A stretch of DNA of 64,000 nt from the NCBI RefSeq assembly GCF_002335805.1, contig NZ_NISU01000003.1:21593-85592 (forward strand). The letters run 5' to 3'. The notes under the pieces are model-generated. The model was not told the origin of the DNA. It searched no databases and saw only the letters and a list, made by a program, of their open reading frames with translations. How positions within the stretch are numbered: the first letter of the stretch is position 1; every line of letters starts with the position of its first letter. This DNA comes from Bacillus sp. FJAT-45350. Its GTDB lineage: Bacteria; Bacillota; Bacilli; Bacillales; NISU01. Below are positions 14,225-24,825 of this stretch, piece by piece. The position numbers and the translations under genes were made by a program.

Positions 14225-14362
14225 ATGGGTAAACCAACTTTTCAACCAAATAATCGTAAGCGTAAAAAGAAACACGGTTTCCGTGCGCGTATGAGCACAA
14301 AGAACGGTCGCAATGTATTAGCGCGTCGTCGCCGTAAGGGAAGAAAGGTATTATCTGCATAG
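14225..14362 (+). CDS. rpmH: Ribosomal protein bL34
   Basis: 45 residues: starts [19 protein letters not shown] and ends [11 protein letters not shown], a very basic L34 of the large subunit. It is one residue longer than B. subtilis L34 because of an altered N-terminus (MGKP in place of MKR). GGGAGGTG lies seven to eight bases before ATG. It precedes rnpA with a hairpin in between. Confidence 0.96.
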   Translation: MGKPTFQPNNRKRKKKHGFRARMSTKNGRNVLARRRRKGRKVLSA

Positions 14363-14388
14363 GCCACTGTACGTCAGTGGTCTTTTTC
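14362..14388 (+). terminator. Hairpin terminator or attenuator between rpmH and rnpA
   Basis: GCCACTG, TACGT loop, CAGTGGT, then CTTTTTCTG. It would lower rnpA expression relative to the abundant L34. Confidence 0.7.
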
Positions 14389-14436
14389 TGACATTTTTTT
14401 TATTTTTTTACGTAGAGACGTTTGGAGTGTAACCGG

Positions 14437-14787
14437 ATGAAGAAAGAATTTCGTATTAAAAAAAACGAAGAGTTTTCAGTTGTATTTAAGAAGGGGAAAT
14501 CCGTTGCCAATCGGCAATTTGTCTTGTACGTATTACATAAGGAAGAACAATCAAACTTTCGTTTAGGATTGTCAGTAAGTAAAAAAGTAGGAAATGCTGT
14601 AACGAGAAACAGAATCAAGAGATTAATAAGAGAAGTTTTCCATCAATATGAGGAAAATCTCAATCAAAAGAAGGATTTTGTTGTTATTGCAAGAAATCCT
14701 ACTGCAGAAATGGATTTTCATGAAGTAAAGAAAAGTTTGCTACATGTAATGAAATTAGCGCGAGTAATAAATAAAAGTGCTGAATAG
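14437..14787 (+). CDS. rnpA: Ribonuclease P protein component
   Basis: 116 residues from ATG at 14437 ([13 protein letters not shown]) with TTGGAG upstream; a TTG 15 bases earlier overlaps the ribosome binding site. The protein subunit assists the catalytic RNA in maturing tRNA 5' ends. The conserved RNR motif is in [18 protein letters not shown] at about 54-71. The size equals that of B. subtilis RnpA. Confidence 0.96.
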   Translation: MKKEFRIKKNEEFSVVFKKGKSVANRQFVLYVLHKEEQSNFRLGLSVSKKVGNAVTRNRIKRLIREVFHQYEENLNQKKDFVVIARNPTAEMDFHEVKKSLLHVMKLARVINKSAE

Positions 14788-14808
14788 TAGTACAAGGAGG
14801 AAGTATTT

Positions 14809-15576
14809 GTGATAAGGAAGTTAGGCTTAGCAGCAATGATGGTTACCCTGCTTATCCTTTTAACCGGCTGTTTTGAGCTAGATGAACCAATCACGAGTGA
14901 GAGTGAAGGGTTTTGGAATACATATTTCGTTTATCCTTTATCGTGGTTAGTTATCTATTTTGCCGATATGTTTAATGATAACTACGGTATTGCTATCATT
15001 ATTGTAACTATTTTGCTGCGTACGTTAATTTTGCCATTAATGATTAAACAAACTAAGAGTGCTAAAGCAATGCAGGCAATTCAACCAGAAATGCAAAAGC
15101 TTCGTGAAAAATACAGTGCAAAAGACCAGAAGACACAACAAAAGCTACAACAGGAAACAATGAAAATGTTCCAAGAGCGTGGAGTTAATCCACTAGCTGG
15201 TTGCTTGCCTTTATTTATTCAAATGCCAATTTTATTAGCATTTTATCAAGCGATTATGCGTACAGAAGAAATTGGCGGTCATACATTCCTGTGGTTTGCA
15301 TTAGATGCACCGGATCCAATACTATTACCGGTAATTGCTGGTGTTACAACGTTCATTCAGCAGAAAATGATGATGGTTACTGATAACCCACAAATGAAAA
15401 TCCTCTTATATATGATGCCTATCATGATTTTTGTATTTGCGATGTTCTTCCCGGCAGCACTTACATTGTACTGGGTAGTAGGTAATATCTTTATGATTGT
15501 ACAAACTTACTTTATTACTGGTCCTAATGTCGGTGGAAAAAAGGAAGCAGCTGAAGCAGGGGGCAAGAAAAAGTGA
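14809..15576 (+). CDS. yidC: YidC/Oxa1 membrane insertase (SpoIIIJ type)
   Basis: 255 residues from GTG at 14809, preceded by AAGGAGG. It inserts and folds membrane proteins; in B. subtilis the paralog at this locus, SpoIIIJ, is also needed for forespore gene expression. A lipoprotein signal peptide ends with LLTGC at about 17-21. Five membrane segments follow, with the 60KD_IMP core ([20 protein letters not shown] near 66-85). It ends in a basic tail (GGKKK). Its stop overlaps the jag GTG by four bases. Confidence 0.95.
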   Translation: MIRKLGLAAMMVTLLILLTGCFELDEPITSESEGFWNTYFVYPLSWLVIYFADMFNDNYGIAIIIVTILLRTLILPLMIKQTKSAKAMQAIQPEMQKLREKYSAKDQKTQQKLQQETMKMFQERGVNPLAGCLPLFIQMPILLAFYQAIMRTEEIGGHTFLWFALDAPDPILLPVIAGVTTFIQQKMMMVTDNPQMKILLYMMPIMIFVFAMFFPAALTLYWVVGNIFMIVQTYFITGPNVGGKKEAAEAGGKKK

Positions 15577-16190
15577 AGAAAATAACTGCATCAGGTAAAT
15601 CGATAGAGGAAGCTGTTCAAAAGGCATTGGTCGAGCTTAATACGACAGAAGATCGTGTGGAGATTAATGTACTAGAAAATCCTCAAAAAGGGTTTTTCGG
15701 ATTTATTGGAAGTAAACCAGCTGTTGTTGAAGTACAATTGAAACCAGACGCTGTTGAAATAGCCCGACAATTTTTAGAGGAAACAATTGAAAAAATGGGT
15801 GTAGAAGCATCTGTTTCAAATGTAGAGAGAAATGGTTCAATCTTGTTTGACATAAAAGGGGAGAATATTGGAGCCCTAATTGGAAAACGAGGACAAACGT
15901 TAGACTCACTTCAGTATTTAGTAAATTTAGTTGCCAATCGATATGCCGAAGACTACATGCGAATTCAACTTGATGCTGAGAACTATCGTGCAAAAAGAAA
16001 AGAAGCTCTTGAGCAACTAGCTGAACGCTTAGCTAGAAAAGTTCTTAAAACGGCTAGACCGGTAAAGCTAGAACCTATGAGTGCACATGATAGAAAAATC
16101 ATTCATGCAACTCTACAACGAAAAAAAGATATTTCAACATATTCAGAGGGAGAAGAGCCACGAAGAAGAATCGTTGTTTCTCCAAAATAG
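15573..16190 (+). CDS. jag: RNA-binding protein Jag (KhpB)
   Basis: 205 residues; GTG start at 15573 overlapping the yidC stop (GTGA), which implies translational coupling. Order of domains: Jag_N ([18 protein letters not shown]), a KH domain with [15 protein letters not shown] at about 99-113, and a C-terminal R3H domain ([19 protein letters not shown]...). KhpB with KhpA binds RNA and affects cell elongation in several Firmicutes. A strong terminator follows. Confidence 0.94.
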   Translation: MKKITASGKSIEEAVQKALVELNTTEDRVEINVLENPQKGFFGFIGSKPAVVEVQLKPDAVEIARQFLEETIEKMGVEASVSNVERNGSILFDIKGENIGALIGKRGQTLDSLQYLVNLVANRYAEDYMRIQLDAENYRAKRKEALEQLAERLARKVLKTARPVKLEPMSAHDRKIIHATLQRKKDISTYSEGEEPRRRIVVSPK

Positions 16191-16200
16191 CTAATAGTTC

Positions 16201-16239
16201 AAGCCTAAAGTGAAGTTATCGTCGCTTTAGGCTTTTTTT
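16201..16239 (+). terminator. Terminator after jag
   Basis: AAGCCTAAAG and CTTTAGGCTT pair around a 14-base loop, followed by seven T. Confidence 0.9.
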
Positions 16240-16257
16240 GTATGAAAAGAGGAGTTT

Positions 16258-16430
16258 TTTAATTAATTATGAATGATGAGTTATGGGTTATGAATTAGAA
16301 AAATGGTAAATTCACAAATGCAATTTACAACTTAGCATTATGTAACCATTTCAACAGCTTGTCCAAACAAAATAAATTGTACTTATCTACAATTCATAAC
16401 TCATAACCCATAATTAATAATTTTTCATTA
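16258..16430. repeat. AT-rich inverted repeat in the jag-mnmE gap
   Basis: The left arm near 16262-16300 and the right arm near 16389-16427 are imperfect inverted copies built from GTTATGGGTTATGAATT-like words, with about 90 bases between. The gap of about 390 bases between jag and mnmE contains nothing else apart from this and mnmE upstream signals (including a lone TGTGGATAG at about 16437). It may be a small MITE-like element; no transposase is seen. Confidence 0.6.
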
Positions 16431-16576
16431 TCCACATGTGGATAGTTTCTTGTGGTGCAAAATCGGTTACAATAGGATGAGATAGTGTTGATATCTTTTT
16501 CAATACGTTAGAAATGTGATATTCTATTTATTTAGGGACGTATCTATTCGGATAGGTATAAATTGAGGTGAAAAAG

Positions 16577-17953
16577 TTGGAATTTGATACAATTGCAGCA
16601 ATATCGACACCGATGGGTGAAGGCGCGATTGCCATCGTACGTTTAAGTGGTGATGAGGCAATTTTTATTGCTGATAAAGTTTATAAAGGAAAGAAAGAGC
16701 TAGGAGAGGTAGATTCTCATACTATTAATTATGGGTATATTGTCGATCCAAAGACGAAACAAACAATAGAAGAAGTAATGGTGTCTGTGTTAAGAGCGCC
16801 ACGAACTTTTACAAGAGAAGATATTATTGAAGTTAATTGTCATGGTGGACTAGTTTCGGTGAATCGAGTGTTACAAGTACTTTTAAATGCTGGTGCAAGA
16901 TTAGCTGAACCAGGAGAATTCACGAAAAGAGCATTTTTGAACGGTCGAATAGATTTATCACAAGCAGAGGGTGTTATTGATTTAATTCGAGCGAAAACTG
17001 ACCGAGCAATGAATGTCGCTTTAGGACAAGTTGAAGGAAGGCTTTCGAAAAAAATTCAAAAGCTTCGTCAAGCTTTACTAGAAACTGTGGCTCATGTAGA
17101 AGTAAATATTGATTATCCTGAGTATGATGCAGAAGTGATGACACATAAGATTTTATTAGAAAAAGGGACGTATGTGAAAAAAGAAATTAAAAAAATTCTT
17201 TCAACAGCATCCCAAGGGAAAATCCTGCGTGAAGGATTAGCTACAGTTATTATTGGACGCCCGAATGTAGGGAAATCTTCATTATTAAATAGTCTAGTTC
17301 ATGAAAATAAAGCAATTGTTACTGATATTGCAGGAACAACTCGAGATATTATTGAGGAATATGTAAATGTACGTGGTGTTCCTCTACGTTTAATTGATAC
17401 AGCTGGAATCCGTGAAACGGAAGATATAGTTGAAAAAATTGGAGTAGAACGCTCACGACAAGTATTAAAGGATGCAGAGTTAATTTTACTCGTCTTAAAT
17501 AGTGGAGAAGAGTTATCTAAGGAAGATGAAGCATTATTTGAAGCGATTGAAGGAATGGATTCAATAATTATAGTGAACAAAACAGATATTGAGCGTAAAA
17601 TTGATTTAGAAAGAGTAAAGAAGCTTGCAGCAGATAGACCTGTTATTGCTACGTCTCTTATTCAAGATGAAGGGGTAGATGAGCTCGAACAAGCTATTTC
17701 TGAATTATTCTTCCAAGGGGAGCTTGAAGCAGAGGATATGACTTATGTATCAAATTCAAGGCATATTGCTTTATTAACGCAAGCGAAAAATACCATTGAA
17801 GATGCGCTAGATGCCATTGACCAAGACATACCTATTGATATGGTTCAAATAGATATTACGAGAACGTGGGAATTATTAGGGGAAATTATTGGTGAAAGTA
17901 TGCATGAAAGCCTAATTGACCAACTGTTTTCACAATTTTGTTTAGGTAAATAA
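16577..17953 (+). CDS. mnmE: tRNA modification GTPase MnmE (TTG start)
   Basis: 458 residues from TTG at 16577, with GAGGTGA five bases upstream; the GTG at 16568 lies inside that site. With MnmG it makes the 5-carboxymethylaminomethyl group on U34 of tRNAs. N-terminal [20 protein letters not shown] binds the one-carbon carrier. The G domain has GRPNVGKSS near 222, the DTAG switch II region and NKTD. The C-terminus FCLGK is the invariant CxGK. mnmG follows after 36 bases. Confidence 0.96.
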   Translation: MEFDTIAAISTPMGEGAIAIVRLSGDEAIFIADKVYKGKKELGEVDSHTINYGYIVDPKTKQTIEEVMVSVLRAPRTFTREDIIEVNCHGGLVSVNRVLQVLLNAGARLAEPGEFTKRAFLNGRIDLSQAEGVIDLIRAKTDRAMNVALGQVEGRLSKKIQKLRQALLETVAHVEVNIDYPEYDAEVMTHKILLEKGTYVKKEIKKILSTASQGKILREGLATVIIGRPNVGKSSLLNSLVHENKAIVTDIAGTTRDIIEEYVNVRGVPLRLIDTAGIRETEDIVEKIGVERSRQVLKDAELILLVLNSGEELSKEDEALFEAIEGMDSIIIVNKTDIERKIDLERVKKLAADRPVIATSLIQDEGVDELEQAISELFFQGELEAEDMTYVSNSRHIALLTQAKNTIEDALDAIDQDIPIDMVQIDITRTWELLGEIIGESMHESLIDQLFSQFCLGK

Positions 17954-17989
17954 AGAACTTTCGCTAGTAGTATAAAGGAGGAAACAAGA

Positions 17990-19876
17990 GTGGATTATCA
18001 TGGTGGTGAATTTGATGTAATCGTCATAGGTGCAGGCCATGCAGGGTGTGAAGCTGGATTAGCTGCAGCAAGAATGGGTGCTAATACTTTAATGCTGACA
18101 CTGAACTTAGATGCAGTGGCGTATATGCCATGTAACCCTTCTGTAGGAGGACCTGCAAAGGGGATTGTAGTTCGTGAAATTGATGCATTAGGTGGCGAAA
18201 TGGCACGGAATATAGACAAGACACATATTCAAATGAGAATGTTGAACACAGCTAAAGGGCCTGCCGTCCGTGCATTACGTGCACAAGCAGATAAATTTAT
18301 GTATCAACATGAAATGAAAAAAACAATAGAAGAACAAGATAATTTATTACTTCGTCAAGGAATGGTTGAAAAGCTATTAGTTGAAGATGGTGCTTGTAAA
18401 GGTGTTATTACAAACACTGGTGCAGTTTATCGTAGTAAAGCAGTTGTTGTAACGACGGGGACTTATTTAAGAGGAAAAATTATTATTGGAGACCTAGCAT
18501 ACGAGAGTGGACCTAATAATATGCAACCATCCGTCAATCTATCGTATCATTTACAGGAATTAGGATTTGACCTTGTTCGCTTTAAGACAGGTACACCTCC
18601 TCGTGTAAATGGCCAGTCGATTGATTACTCAAAAGCTGAAATTCAACCAGGTGATGATATACCAAGAGCTTTTTCATATGAGACAACAAAGTTTATTACG
18701 GACCAACTTCCTTGCTGGTTAACATATACAAGTGAAGAAACTCATCAGATTATTAATAATAATTTAAGTAGATCTCCTATGTATTCAGGAGTTATTGAAG
18801 GTACAGGACCTAGGTATTGCCCATCTATTGAGGATAAAATCGTACGTTTCTCTGATAAACCACGTCACCAAATTTTTCTTGAACCAGAAGGACGTAATAC
18901 GACAGAGGTCTATGTTCAAGGGCTATCGACGAGTTTACCAGAAGATGTCCAGCTTAACATTTTAAAATCGATTCCTGGTTTAGAAAATGTTCGAATGATG
19001 AGACCAGGCTATGCCATCGAATATGATTCAATTGTTCCTACACAATTATGGCCAACATTAGAAACTAAAATGGTTGACGGACTTTTCACTGCGGGTCAAA
19101 TTAATGGTACATCAGGTTATGAAGAGGCTGCAGGTCAAGGCCTTATGGCTGGAATTAATGCAGCGAGAAAGGCTCAGGAGAAAGAAGGGATCATATTAGA
19201 TCGCTCAGACGCTTACATCGGCGTATTAATAGATGATTTAGTAACGAAGGGAACTAATGAACCTTACCGATTGTTGACATCGAGAGCTGAGTATCGTTTG
19301 TTACTACGACATGATAACGCGGACTTACGATTGACAGAAGTTGGACATGATATTGGTTTAATTCCAGAAGAGCGTTATGAAAGATTCGTTGTTAAGAAAG
19401 AGCAAATATCAAAGGAAAAGAGTCGTTTAGAAGCAACGATCATTAAACCAAGTGAAGAAGTTAAACAAGTTCTTACTGATGCACAATCATCGCCTATTAG
19501 TGATGCAGTAAAAGCCTCACTATTATTAAAGCGCCCAGAATTATCTTATGAGCATATTGCGAAGATGCTTTCTAGCGAGGAAGAGATTAGTTCGGATGTT
19601 GCTGAGCAAGTTGAAATTCAGATTAAATATGAAGGATATATTGAAAAGCAACTACAACAAGTAGAACGTGCAAAGAAAATGGAAAACAAAAAAATACCGG
19701 AAGATCTTGATTACTTTGCTATTTCAGGATTGGCTACTGAAGCAAAACAGAAGTTGAAAGAAGTAAGACCGTTATCTGTTGCACAAGCATCACGTGTGTC
19801 AGGGGTTAATCCAGCGGATATTTCAATATTACTTGTTTATCTTGAGCAAGGGCGTTTAGCAAAGGTTAAAGAATAG
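17990..19876 (+). CDS. mnmG: tRNA uridine-5-carboxymethylaminomethyl enzyme MnmG
   Basis: 628 residues; GTG start at 17990 with AAAGGAGG upstream. FAD-binding partner of MnmE. The dinucleotide motif [17 protein letters not shown] is at about 13-29, [11 protein letters not shown] near 47, and a second glycine-rich motif in [21 protein letters not shown] near 363. Typical length. It is cotranscribed with mnmE and probably rsmG. Confidence 0.97.
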   Translation: MDYHGGEFDVIVIGAGHAGCEAGLAAARMGANTLMLTLNLDAVAYMPCNPSVGGPAKGIVVREIDALGGEMARNIDKTHIQMRMLNTAKGPAVRALRAQADKFMYQHEMKKTIEEQDNLLLRQGMVEKLLVEDGACKGVITNTGAVYRSKAVVVTTGTYLRGKIIIGDLAYESGPNNMQPSVNLSYHLQELGFDLVRFKTGTPPRVNGQSIDYSKAEIQPGDDIPRAFSYETTKFITDQLPCWLTYTSEETHQIINNNLSRSPMYSGVIEGTGPRYCPSIEDKIVRFSDKPRHQIFLEPEGRNTTEVYVQGLSTSLPEDVQLNILKSIPGLENVRMMRPGYAIEYDSIVPTQLWPTLETKMVDGLFTAGQINGTSGYEEAAGQGLMAGINAARKAQEKEGIILDRSDAYIGVLIDDLVTKGTNEPYRLLTSRAEYRLLLRHDNADLRLTEVGHDIGLIPEERYERFVVKKEQISKEKSRLEATIIKPSEEVKQVLTDAQSSPISDAVKASLLLKRPELSYEHIAKMLSSEEEISSDVAEQVEIQIKYEGYIEKQLQQVERAKKMENKKIPEDLDYFAISGLATEAKQKLKEVRPLSVAQASRVSGVNPADISILLVYLEQGRLAKVKE

Positions 19877-19897
19877 AATAAAGAAGTTGGTGACTAT

Positions 19898-20617
19898 ATG
19901 AGTAAACAACAATTTCAAGGAATGTTAGAGGAGAAAGGAATTCAACTTTCTCCTCAGCAATTAGAACAATTTGATTTATACTTTAAAACACTAGTTGAGT
20001 GGAACGAAAAAATGAACTTAACAGCGTTAACAGAGGAAAATGACGTCTATTTAAAGCATTTTTATGATTCTATCTCTGCAAGTTTTTACTATGATTTCAC
20101 AAAACCAATGTCCATTATTGATGTGGGGGCAGGTGCAGGATTTCCTAGTATTCCAATAAAAATCTGTTTTCCACATTTACAGGTAAATATTGTAGATTCA
20201 TTAAATAAGCGTATTGGATTCTTAGAACATTTGTCGAAAACATTAGGTCTTGAAGATGTACATTTTTATCACGACCGTGCCGAAACATTTGGACAAAATA
20301 AGGACCACCGTGGAAGATATGATGTAGTTATCGCTAGGGCAGTTGCCCGAATGCCAGTATTAGCAGAGCTATGTCTACCATTAGTAAAAACGAATGGTAC
20401 ATGGATTGCCATGAAGGGAGCCGGTGCAAGCGAAGAGCTTTCAGATGCGAAAAAGGCTCTTACAATTGTAGGCGGGGGAGAGGTAGTAAAAGATGAGCAT
20501 TTTCAATTGCCAATTGAAGAAAGTGCACGTCATATTATCATTATAAATAAAACGAAACCAACTCCAAAAAAATATCCAAGAAAACCAGGTACACCGAATA
20601 AACAACCTATAATTTAA
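19898..20617 (+). CDS. rsmG: 16S rRNA (guanine527-N7)-methyltransferase RsmG
   Basis: 239 residues. SAM-dependent methylation of G527 in 16S rRNA. Motif I reads [16 protein letters not shown] near 74-89 and [16 protein letters not shown] near 146. The start follows GTTGGTGACT, 21 bases after mnmG, in the usual order. The C-terminus is basic ([18 protein letters not shown]). Confidence 0.96.
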   Translation: MSKQQFQGMLEEKGIQLSPQQLEQFDLYFKTLVEWNEKMNLTALTEENDVYLKHFYDSISASFYYDFTKPMSIIDVGAGAGFPSIPIKICFPHLQVNIVDSLNKRIGFLEHLSKTLGLEDVHFYHDRAETFGQNKDHRGRYDVVIARAVARMPVLAELCLPLVKTNGTWIAMKGAGASEELSDAKKALTIVGGGEVVKDEHFQLPIEESARHIIIINKTKPTPKKYPRKPGTPNKQPII

Positions 20618-20664
20618 TGGTATAATAGAGAAGGCTATAAACTTATCTATTTACATAGTAGTAG

Positions 20665-20690
20665 CCAGCTGTTTTACGTGAAACAGCTGG
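20665..20690. promoter_or_regulatory. parS-like site between rsmG and noc
   Basis: The core TGTTTTACGTGAAACA (20670-20685) differs from the ParB site TGTTTCACGTGAAACA at one position and sits inside a longer near-palindrome CCAGCTG...CAGCTGG. ParB or Noc could bind here. Confidence 0.7.
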
Positions 20691-20815
20691 GACATTTAGC
20701 ACTTGATGTACTATTCATTAGCAATATATAAAGGATTTATGAGATTTGTGCAGGAATTTATCTAGTTTTATCGAAGTTATAAAGATGGTAGTTTTCCTAA
20801 AGGTGGTGTCAGGCG

Positions 20816-21667
20816 ATGAAGCAGCCGTTTTCACGCCTATTCGGCTTCGGAGAAAGAAATGAAGAGGTAGAGGTAGAAACGAAAGTAAGTGAAAACGAAG
20901 AGGTAATGCAAATTGCGATAGTGGATATTGTTCCAAACCGTTTTCAGCCCCGTACTGTATTTGACGATGAACGTATTGAAGAATTAGCTCAAACGATCCG
21001 TACTCATGGTGTTATTCAACCAATTGTTGTTCGAGAGCGTAATGGGAAGTTTGAGATAATTGCTGGGGAGCGTCGTTGGCGTGCAGTAACATCATTAGGC
21101 TGGGAAAAGATCCCTGCTATAGTAAAGGAATTTAACGATTCTCAAACTGCATCAATTGCATTAATTGAAAACTTACAAAGAGAAGGATTGACTGCAGTAG
21201 AAGAGGCAGTAGCCTATGCAAAACTGATTGAACTACATGGATTAACCCAAGAGAGCTTAGCTCAACGTTTGGGGAAAGGTCAGTCAACAATTGCCAATAA
21301 GCTACGGTTATTAAACTTGCCCGAAATTATTCAAACAGCAATTTTAGAACGACACATTACGGAACGTCACGCAAGGGCTTTAATTCCATTAAAGAATACG
21401 GAATGGCAAGAGCAATTATTAGTAGAAATTTTAGAGCAAGGGTTAAATGTTAAACAAACAGAAGAACGTGTAAAAAGAAAACTAGAAGGGCCCGTCCCTC
21501 CAAAGAAGAAAGCTACTCGCAAGGCCTATTCTAAAGATATGAGAATTGCTATGAACACAATTCGACAATCTGTAGACATGGTAGTGAAAAGTGGCCTTTC
21601 AATTGATACTGATGAAGAAGAACATGATGATTTCTACCAATTTACAATTCGAATTCCTAAAAAATAA
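20816..21667 (+). CDS. noc: Nucleoid occlusion protein Noc
   Basis: 283 residues, ParB family. Noc binds its DNA sites and the membrane to stop division over the nucleoid. N-terminal [17 protein letters not shown] is the amphipathic membrane-targeting type seen in Noc. The ParB/CTPase region has [17 protein letters not shown] and [10 protein letters not shown]; the helix-turn-helix is [20 protein letters not shown]. Position directly after rsmG and ahead of parA-parB supports Noc over ParB. The start has AAAGGTGGTG. Confidence 0.92.
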   Translation: MKQPFSRLFGFGERNEEVEVETKVSENEEVMQIAIVDIVPNRFQPRTVFDDERIEELAQTIRTHGVIQPIVVRERNGKFEIIAGERRWRAVTSLGWEKIPAIVKEFNDSQTASIALIENLQREGLTAVEEAVAYAKLIELHGLTQESLAQRLGKGQSTIANKLRLLNLPEIIQTAILERHITERHARALIPLKNTEWQEQLLVEILEQGLNVKQTEERVKRKLEGPVPPKKKATRKAYSKDMRIAMNTIRQSVDMVVKSGLSIDTDEEEHDDFYQFTIRIPKK

Positions 21668-21697
21668 AAGATTATAAGAGTAAGCTCAAGCTTAAGG

Positions 21698-21732
21698 CTG
21701 TTGAGAACATAACCCTTCTTAACAGTTTTTTT
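21698..21732 (+). terminator. Terminator after noc
   Basis: CTGTTGAGAA and TTCTTAACAG around an 8-base loop, then seven T. Confidence 0.85.
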
Positions 21733-21884
21733 CTATTTCCGTCGCTTAGAGACAGAAATCTACTGTTTTGAAAAACCTTATATATAAAACTATGGGATTT
21801 TTTTTATTTCCTAATAAAAGAAAATCATTTCATGATAGAATAGTTACAGTTGAAAGAATGCGATCTGTGAAAGAAGGTGTCAGC

Positions 21885-22640
21885 ATGGGGAGAATTATCT
21901 CAGTGGCAAACCAGAAAGGTGGGGTTGGAAAGACAACAACCGCCGTTAATCTAAGCGCGTGCTTAGCTTATATTGGAAAGAAAGTATTAATTGTTGATGT
22001 TGATCCTCAAGGGAATGCCACAAGTGGAGTAGGAATTGAGAAAGGTGACGTAGACCAGTGTGTCTATGATGTACTAGTAGAAGACGTAGAAGCAAAAGAT
22101 GTAATTAAATCAACAGATGTTGAAAATTTAGATATTCTACCATCAACGATTCAACTATCAGGTGCTGAGATTGAGTTAGTACCAACAATTTCTAGAGAAG
22201 TTCGATTAAAGAGAGCGTTAAGTACAGTAATAGAATCATATGATTATATTATTATAGATTGTCCTCCATCCTTAGGTCTACTTACTATAAATTCATTGAC
22301 CGCTTCAGACTCAGTGCTAATACCTGTTCAGTGTGAATACTATGCACTTGAAGGATTAAGTCAGTTACTTAACACGGTCAGGCTTGTACAGAAGCACTTA
22401 AACACAGATTTAGCTATTGAAGGCGTACTGTTAACAATGCTAGATGCTAGAACTAATTTGGGAATTCAAGTAATTGATGAAGTGAAAAAATACTTCCGTG
22501 AAAAGGTATTTAAAACGATTATCCCACGGAATGTTCGATTGGGAGAGGCGCCAAGCCATGGGAAACCAATCATTATATATGATCCAAAGTCTAGAGGAGC
22601 CGAAGTGTATTTAGATTTAGCGAAGGAAGTGATTAGCTAA
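21885..22640 (+). CDS. parA: Chromosome partitioning ATPase ParA (Soj)
   Basis: 251 residues from ATG at 21885 (MGRIISVANQKGGVGKTTT), with GAAGGTG upstream; the frame extends 39 codons further but that part is not ParA-like. The deviant Walker A KGGVGKTT is at about 11-18 and Walker B is YIIIDCPPS. Soj works with ParB/Spo0J at parS and also modulates DnaA in B. subtilis. Its stop overlaps the parB start by one base. Confidence 0.96.
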   Translation: MGRIISVANQKGGVGKTTTAVNLSACLAYIGKKVLIVDVDPQGNATSGVGIEKGDVDQCVYDVLVEDVEAKDVIKSTDVENLDILPSTIQLSGAEIELVPTISREVRLKRALSTVIESYDYIIIDCPPSLGLLTINSLTASDSVLIPVQCEYYALEGLSQLLNTVRLVQKHLNTDLAIEGVLLTMLDARTNLGIQVIDEVKKYFREKVFKTIIPRNVRLGEAPSHGKPIIIYDPKSRGAEVYLDLAKEVIS

Positions 22641-23497
22641 TGGCAAAAGGACTCGGAAAAGGCCTTCAAGCATTTTTCCCTGAGATTGAGAATGAACAGG
22701 GGAATGAGAATGAGGAAAAAATAAAAGAAGTTAAATTACATGAATTACGTCCCAATCCGTACCAACCACGTAAAGAGTTTTCTGAAGAGGCAATTACTGA
22801 ACTAAAGGAATCGATTGAAACTCATGGCATTTTACAACCTTTAGTTGTAAGAAAAAGTATCAAAGGGTACGAAATTGTTGTGGGTGAACGTAGATTTCGT
22901 GCAGCTAGTGAAGCTGGGTTAGCAACTGTTCCAGTCGTTGTTCGAGAATTGACAGAAGACAGAATGATGGAATTAGCTTTAATCGAAAATCTGCAAAGGG
23001 AGGATTTAAATCCAATTGAAGAGGCAGTCGCTTACGAAAAGTTAATGACTCACATGCAAATTACACAAGAACAATTAGCTAAGCGTGTGGGCAAAAGTCG
23101 TCCTCATATAGCGAACCATGTTCGATTATTGCAATTACCTGAAGTGGTTCAACAATTTATTTCTGATGGAAAACTATCAATGGGTCATGGACGAGCATTA
23201 TTAGGTTTAAAAGATAAAAAGAAGCTTTCCCCATTGCTAGAAAAAGTTTTGAAGGAAAAGTTAAGTGTAAGAGAATTAGAGAAATGGGTTCAAAAATTAA
23301 ATGATAATGTTTCACGTGAAACAAAAAAGAAAGAGCAGGAATCATCTCCTTTTATTAAGTCTAAAGAAGAAACATTACGAAATCGTTTAGGTACTTCTGT
23401 TTTCATTAAAAAGGGAAAGAAAAAAGGGAAAATAGAAATCGACTTCTTTTCAGAGGATGATCTAGAGCGTATTTTAATGATGCTTGAAGGAGAGTAA
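22640..23497 (+). CDS. parB: Chromosome partitioning protein ParB (Spo0J)
   Basis: 285 residues. The CTP-binding ParB domain has NPYQPRKEF, HGILQPLVVR and GERRFRAA; the central helix-turn-helix is TQEQLAKRVGKSRPHIANHVR; a C-terminal dimerisation region follows. The ATG overlaps the parA TAA. A perfect parS lies inside the coding sequence at 23308-23323, as in B. subtilis spo0J, so ParB loads on its own gene. Confidence 0.97.
   Translation: MAKGLGKGLQAFFPEIENEQGNENEEKIKEVKLHELRPNPYQPRKEFSEEAITELKESIETHGILQPLVVRKSIKGYEIVVGERRFRAASEAGLATVPVVVRELTEDRMMELALIENLQREDLNPIEEAVAYEKLMTHMQITQEQLAKRVGKSRPHIANHVRLLQLPEVVQQFISDGKLSMGHGRALLGLKDKKKLSPLLEKVLKEKLSVRELEKWVQKLNDNVSRETKKKEQESSPFIKSKEETLRNRLGTSVFIKKGKKKGKIEIDFFSEDDLERILMMLEGE
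23308..23323. promoter_or_regulatory. parS site inside parB
   Basis: A perfect palindrome, TGTTTCACGTGAAACA. Confidence 0.95.
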
Positions 23498-23540
23498 TAA
23501 CTAGCAGTGAAGGTAAAGGTAGTAAACCAGATAATTATGT

Positions 23541-23587
23541 AAGAGGTTGTCCAAAAGGAAAGCTGAACCTTTTGTGGCAACCTCTTA
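23541..23587 (+). terminator. Terminator after parB (CCAAAAGG hairpin family)
   Basis: Stem AAGAGGTTG with CAACCTCTT, and an inner CCAAAAGG paired to CCTTTTG. The inner core recurs in the hairpins at 36698 and 39879. Confidence 0.8.
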
Positions 23588-23652
23588 TATTTGGTATAAT
23601 TTAGGTGTAGATATAATTGTTTCTAAACTCAATATAAAGAGGAGAGAGTAAG

Positions 23653-24810
23653 TTGGAATATATATATTTGGATCAAGCTGCTTCTTCTTTTCCTAAACCA
23701 AAAAAAGTAGCTGAGGCTATGACTGAGGCAGTATTAAAGTATGGAGCAAACCCAGGTAGAGGTGGACATCAACTAGCGCAAAAAGCGGATGAAGTAATCT
23801 ACCAAACAAGAGTAAAGCTAGCAAAGATGTTTGGGGCTAAACATCCAAATGAAGTTATTTTTTATCAAAATGCAACGATGGCATTGAATCAAGCTATTAA
23901 AGGAATCACTTTTAAAGAGGGCGAACATGTCATTACGACTGAATTTGAACATAACTCAGTAAGAAGACCGTTAGAAGCAATAAAAAAGGAAAAGAACATT
24001 TCCATTACATATGTTAAACCTAATGAAAACTGGCTTATTAGCGTAGAAAAAATTGAAGAAGCGATACAAGAAAATACGAAAGCAATAATAGTGAGTCATG
24101 GCTCGAATGTAACTGGTGCTATTGCTCCTCTGACTGAGATTGGTCAATTAGCGAAAAAAAATGGAATTCTATTAATTGTTGATGCTTCTCAAACAGCAGG
24201 AGTTCTCCCAATAGATATGGAAAAATACGGAGTTGATTTACTTGCATTTGCAGGTCATAAAGGTTTGCTTGGCCCACAAGGTACGGGTGCATTAATTGTT
24301 CGAGAAAGTATTGAATTAGTTCCATTAATGCATGGTGGTACAGGCAGTCATTCAGAGTCGGTAGAACAGCCGGAACAACGTCCAGCAAGATTTGAAAGCG
24401 GAACATTAAATACTCCTGGCATTGCTGGTTTATCTGCTGGAATTGATGAGGTTAAACGAATTGGAATTAATGAAATCTTTGAACATGAATGGAAGCTAAC
24501 CAAAACATGTATCGAACGTTTACAAAAACTTTCTGGAGTTACTGTTTATGGTCCACTAAAAGAGGTTCGATTAGGTGTTATTCCTTTTGCAATAGAAGGA
24601 ATTGATGCACAGGAAGTAGCAATGATATTAGATGAACATTATAAGATTGCTGTACGTGCAGGCTTACACTGTAGTCCAATGTCACATCAAGCAATCGGAA
24701 CGTTAGAATCAGGTGGAACAATCCGTGTAAGCTTTGGTCCATACAATACAGAAGAAGACGTAGATAGATTTGTAGTAGCAATTGAGGAAATTACTTCAGC
24801 GTTTATATAG
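23653..24810 (+). CDS. Class V aminotransferase, cysteine desulfurase-like
   Basis: 385 residues; TTG start at 23653 with AGAGGAGAG upstream. A PLP-dependent fold type I enzyme of the cysteine desulfurase/selenocysteine lyase group. LDQAASSFPKP at the N-terminus, SHGSNVTGA and DASQTAGVLPIDM in the cofactor site, the PLP lysine in AFAGHKGLLGPQGTGAL near 204, and a candidate catalytic cysteine in VRAGLHCSPMSHQ near 341. It is not IscS/SufS proper; the substrate is not evident. A DUF554 membrane protein follows after 15 bases. Confidence 0.88.
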   Translation: MEYIYLDQAASSFPKPKKVAEAMTEAVLKYGANPGRGGHQLAQKADEVIYQTRVKLAKMFGAKHPNEVIFYQNATMALNQAIKGITFKEGEHVITTEFEHNSVRRPLEAIKKEKNISITYVKPNENWLISVEKIEEAIQENTKAIIVSHGSNVTGAIAPLTEIGQLAKKNGILLIVDASQTAGVLPIDMEKYGVDLLAFAGHKGLLGPQGTGALIVRESIELVPLMHGGTGSHSESVEQPEQRPARFESGTLNTPGIAGLSAGIDEVKRIGINEIFEHEWKLTKTCIERLQKLSGVTVYGPLKEVRLGVIPFAIEGIDAQEVAMILDEHYKIAVRAGLHCSPMSHQAIGTLESGGTIRVSFGPYNTEEDVDRFVVAIEEITSAFI

Positions 24811-24825
24811 ATTGGGGAAAAATAA

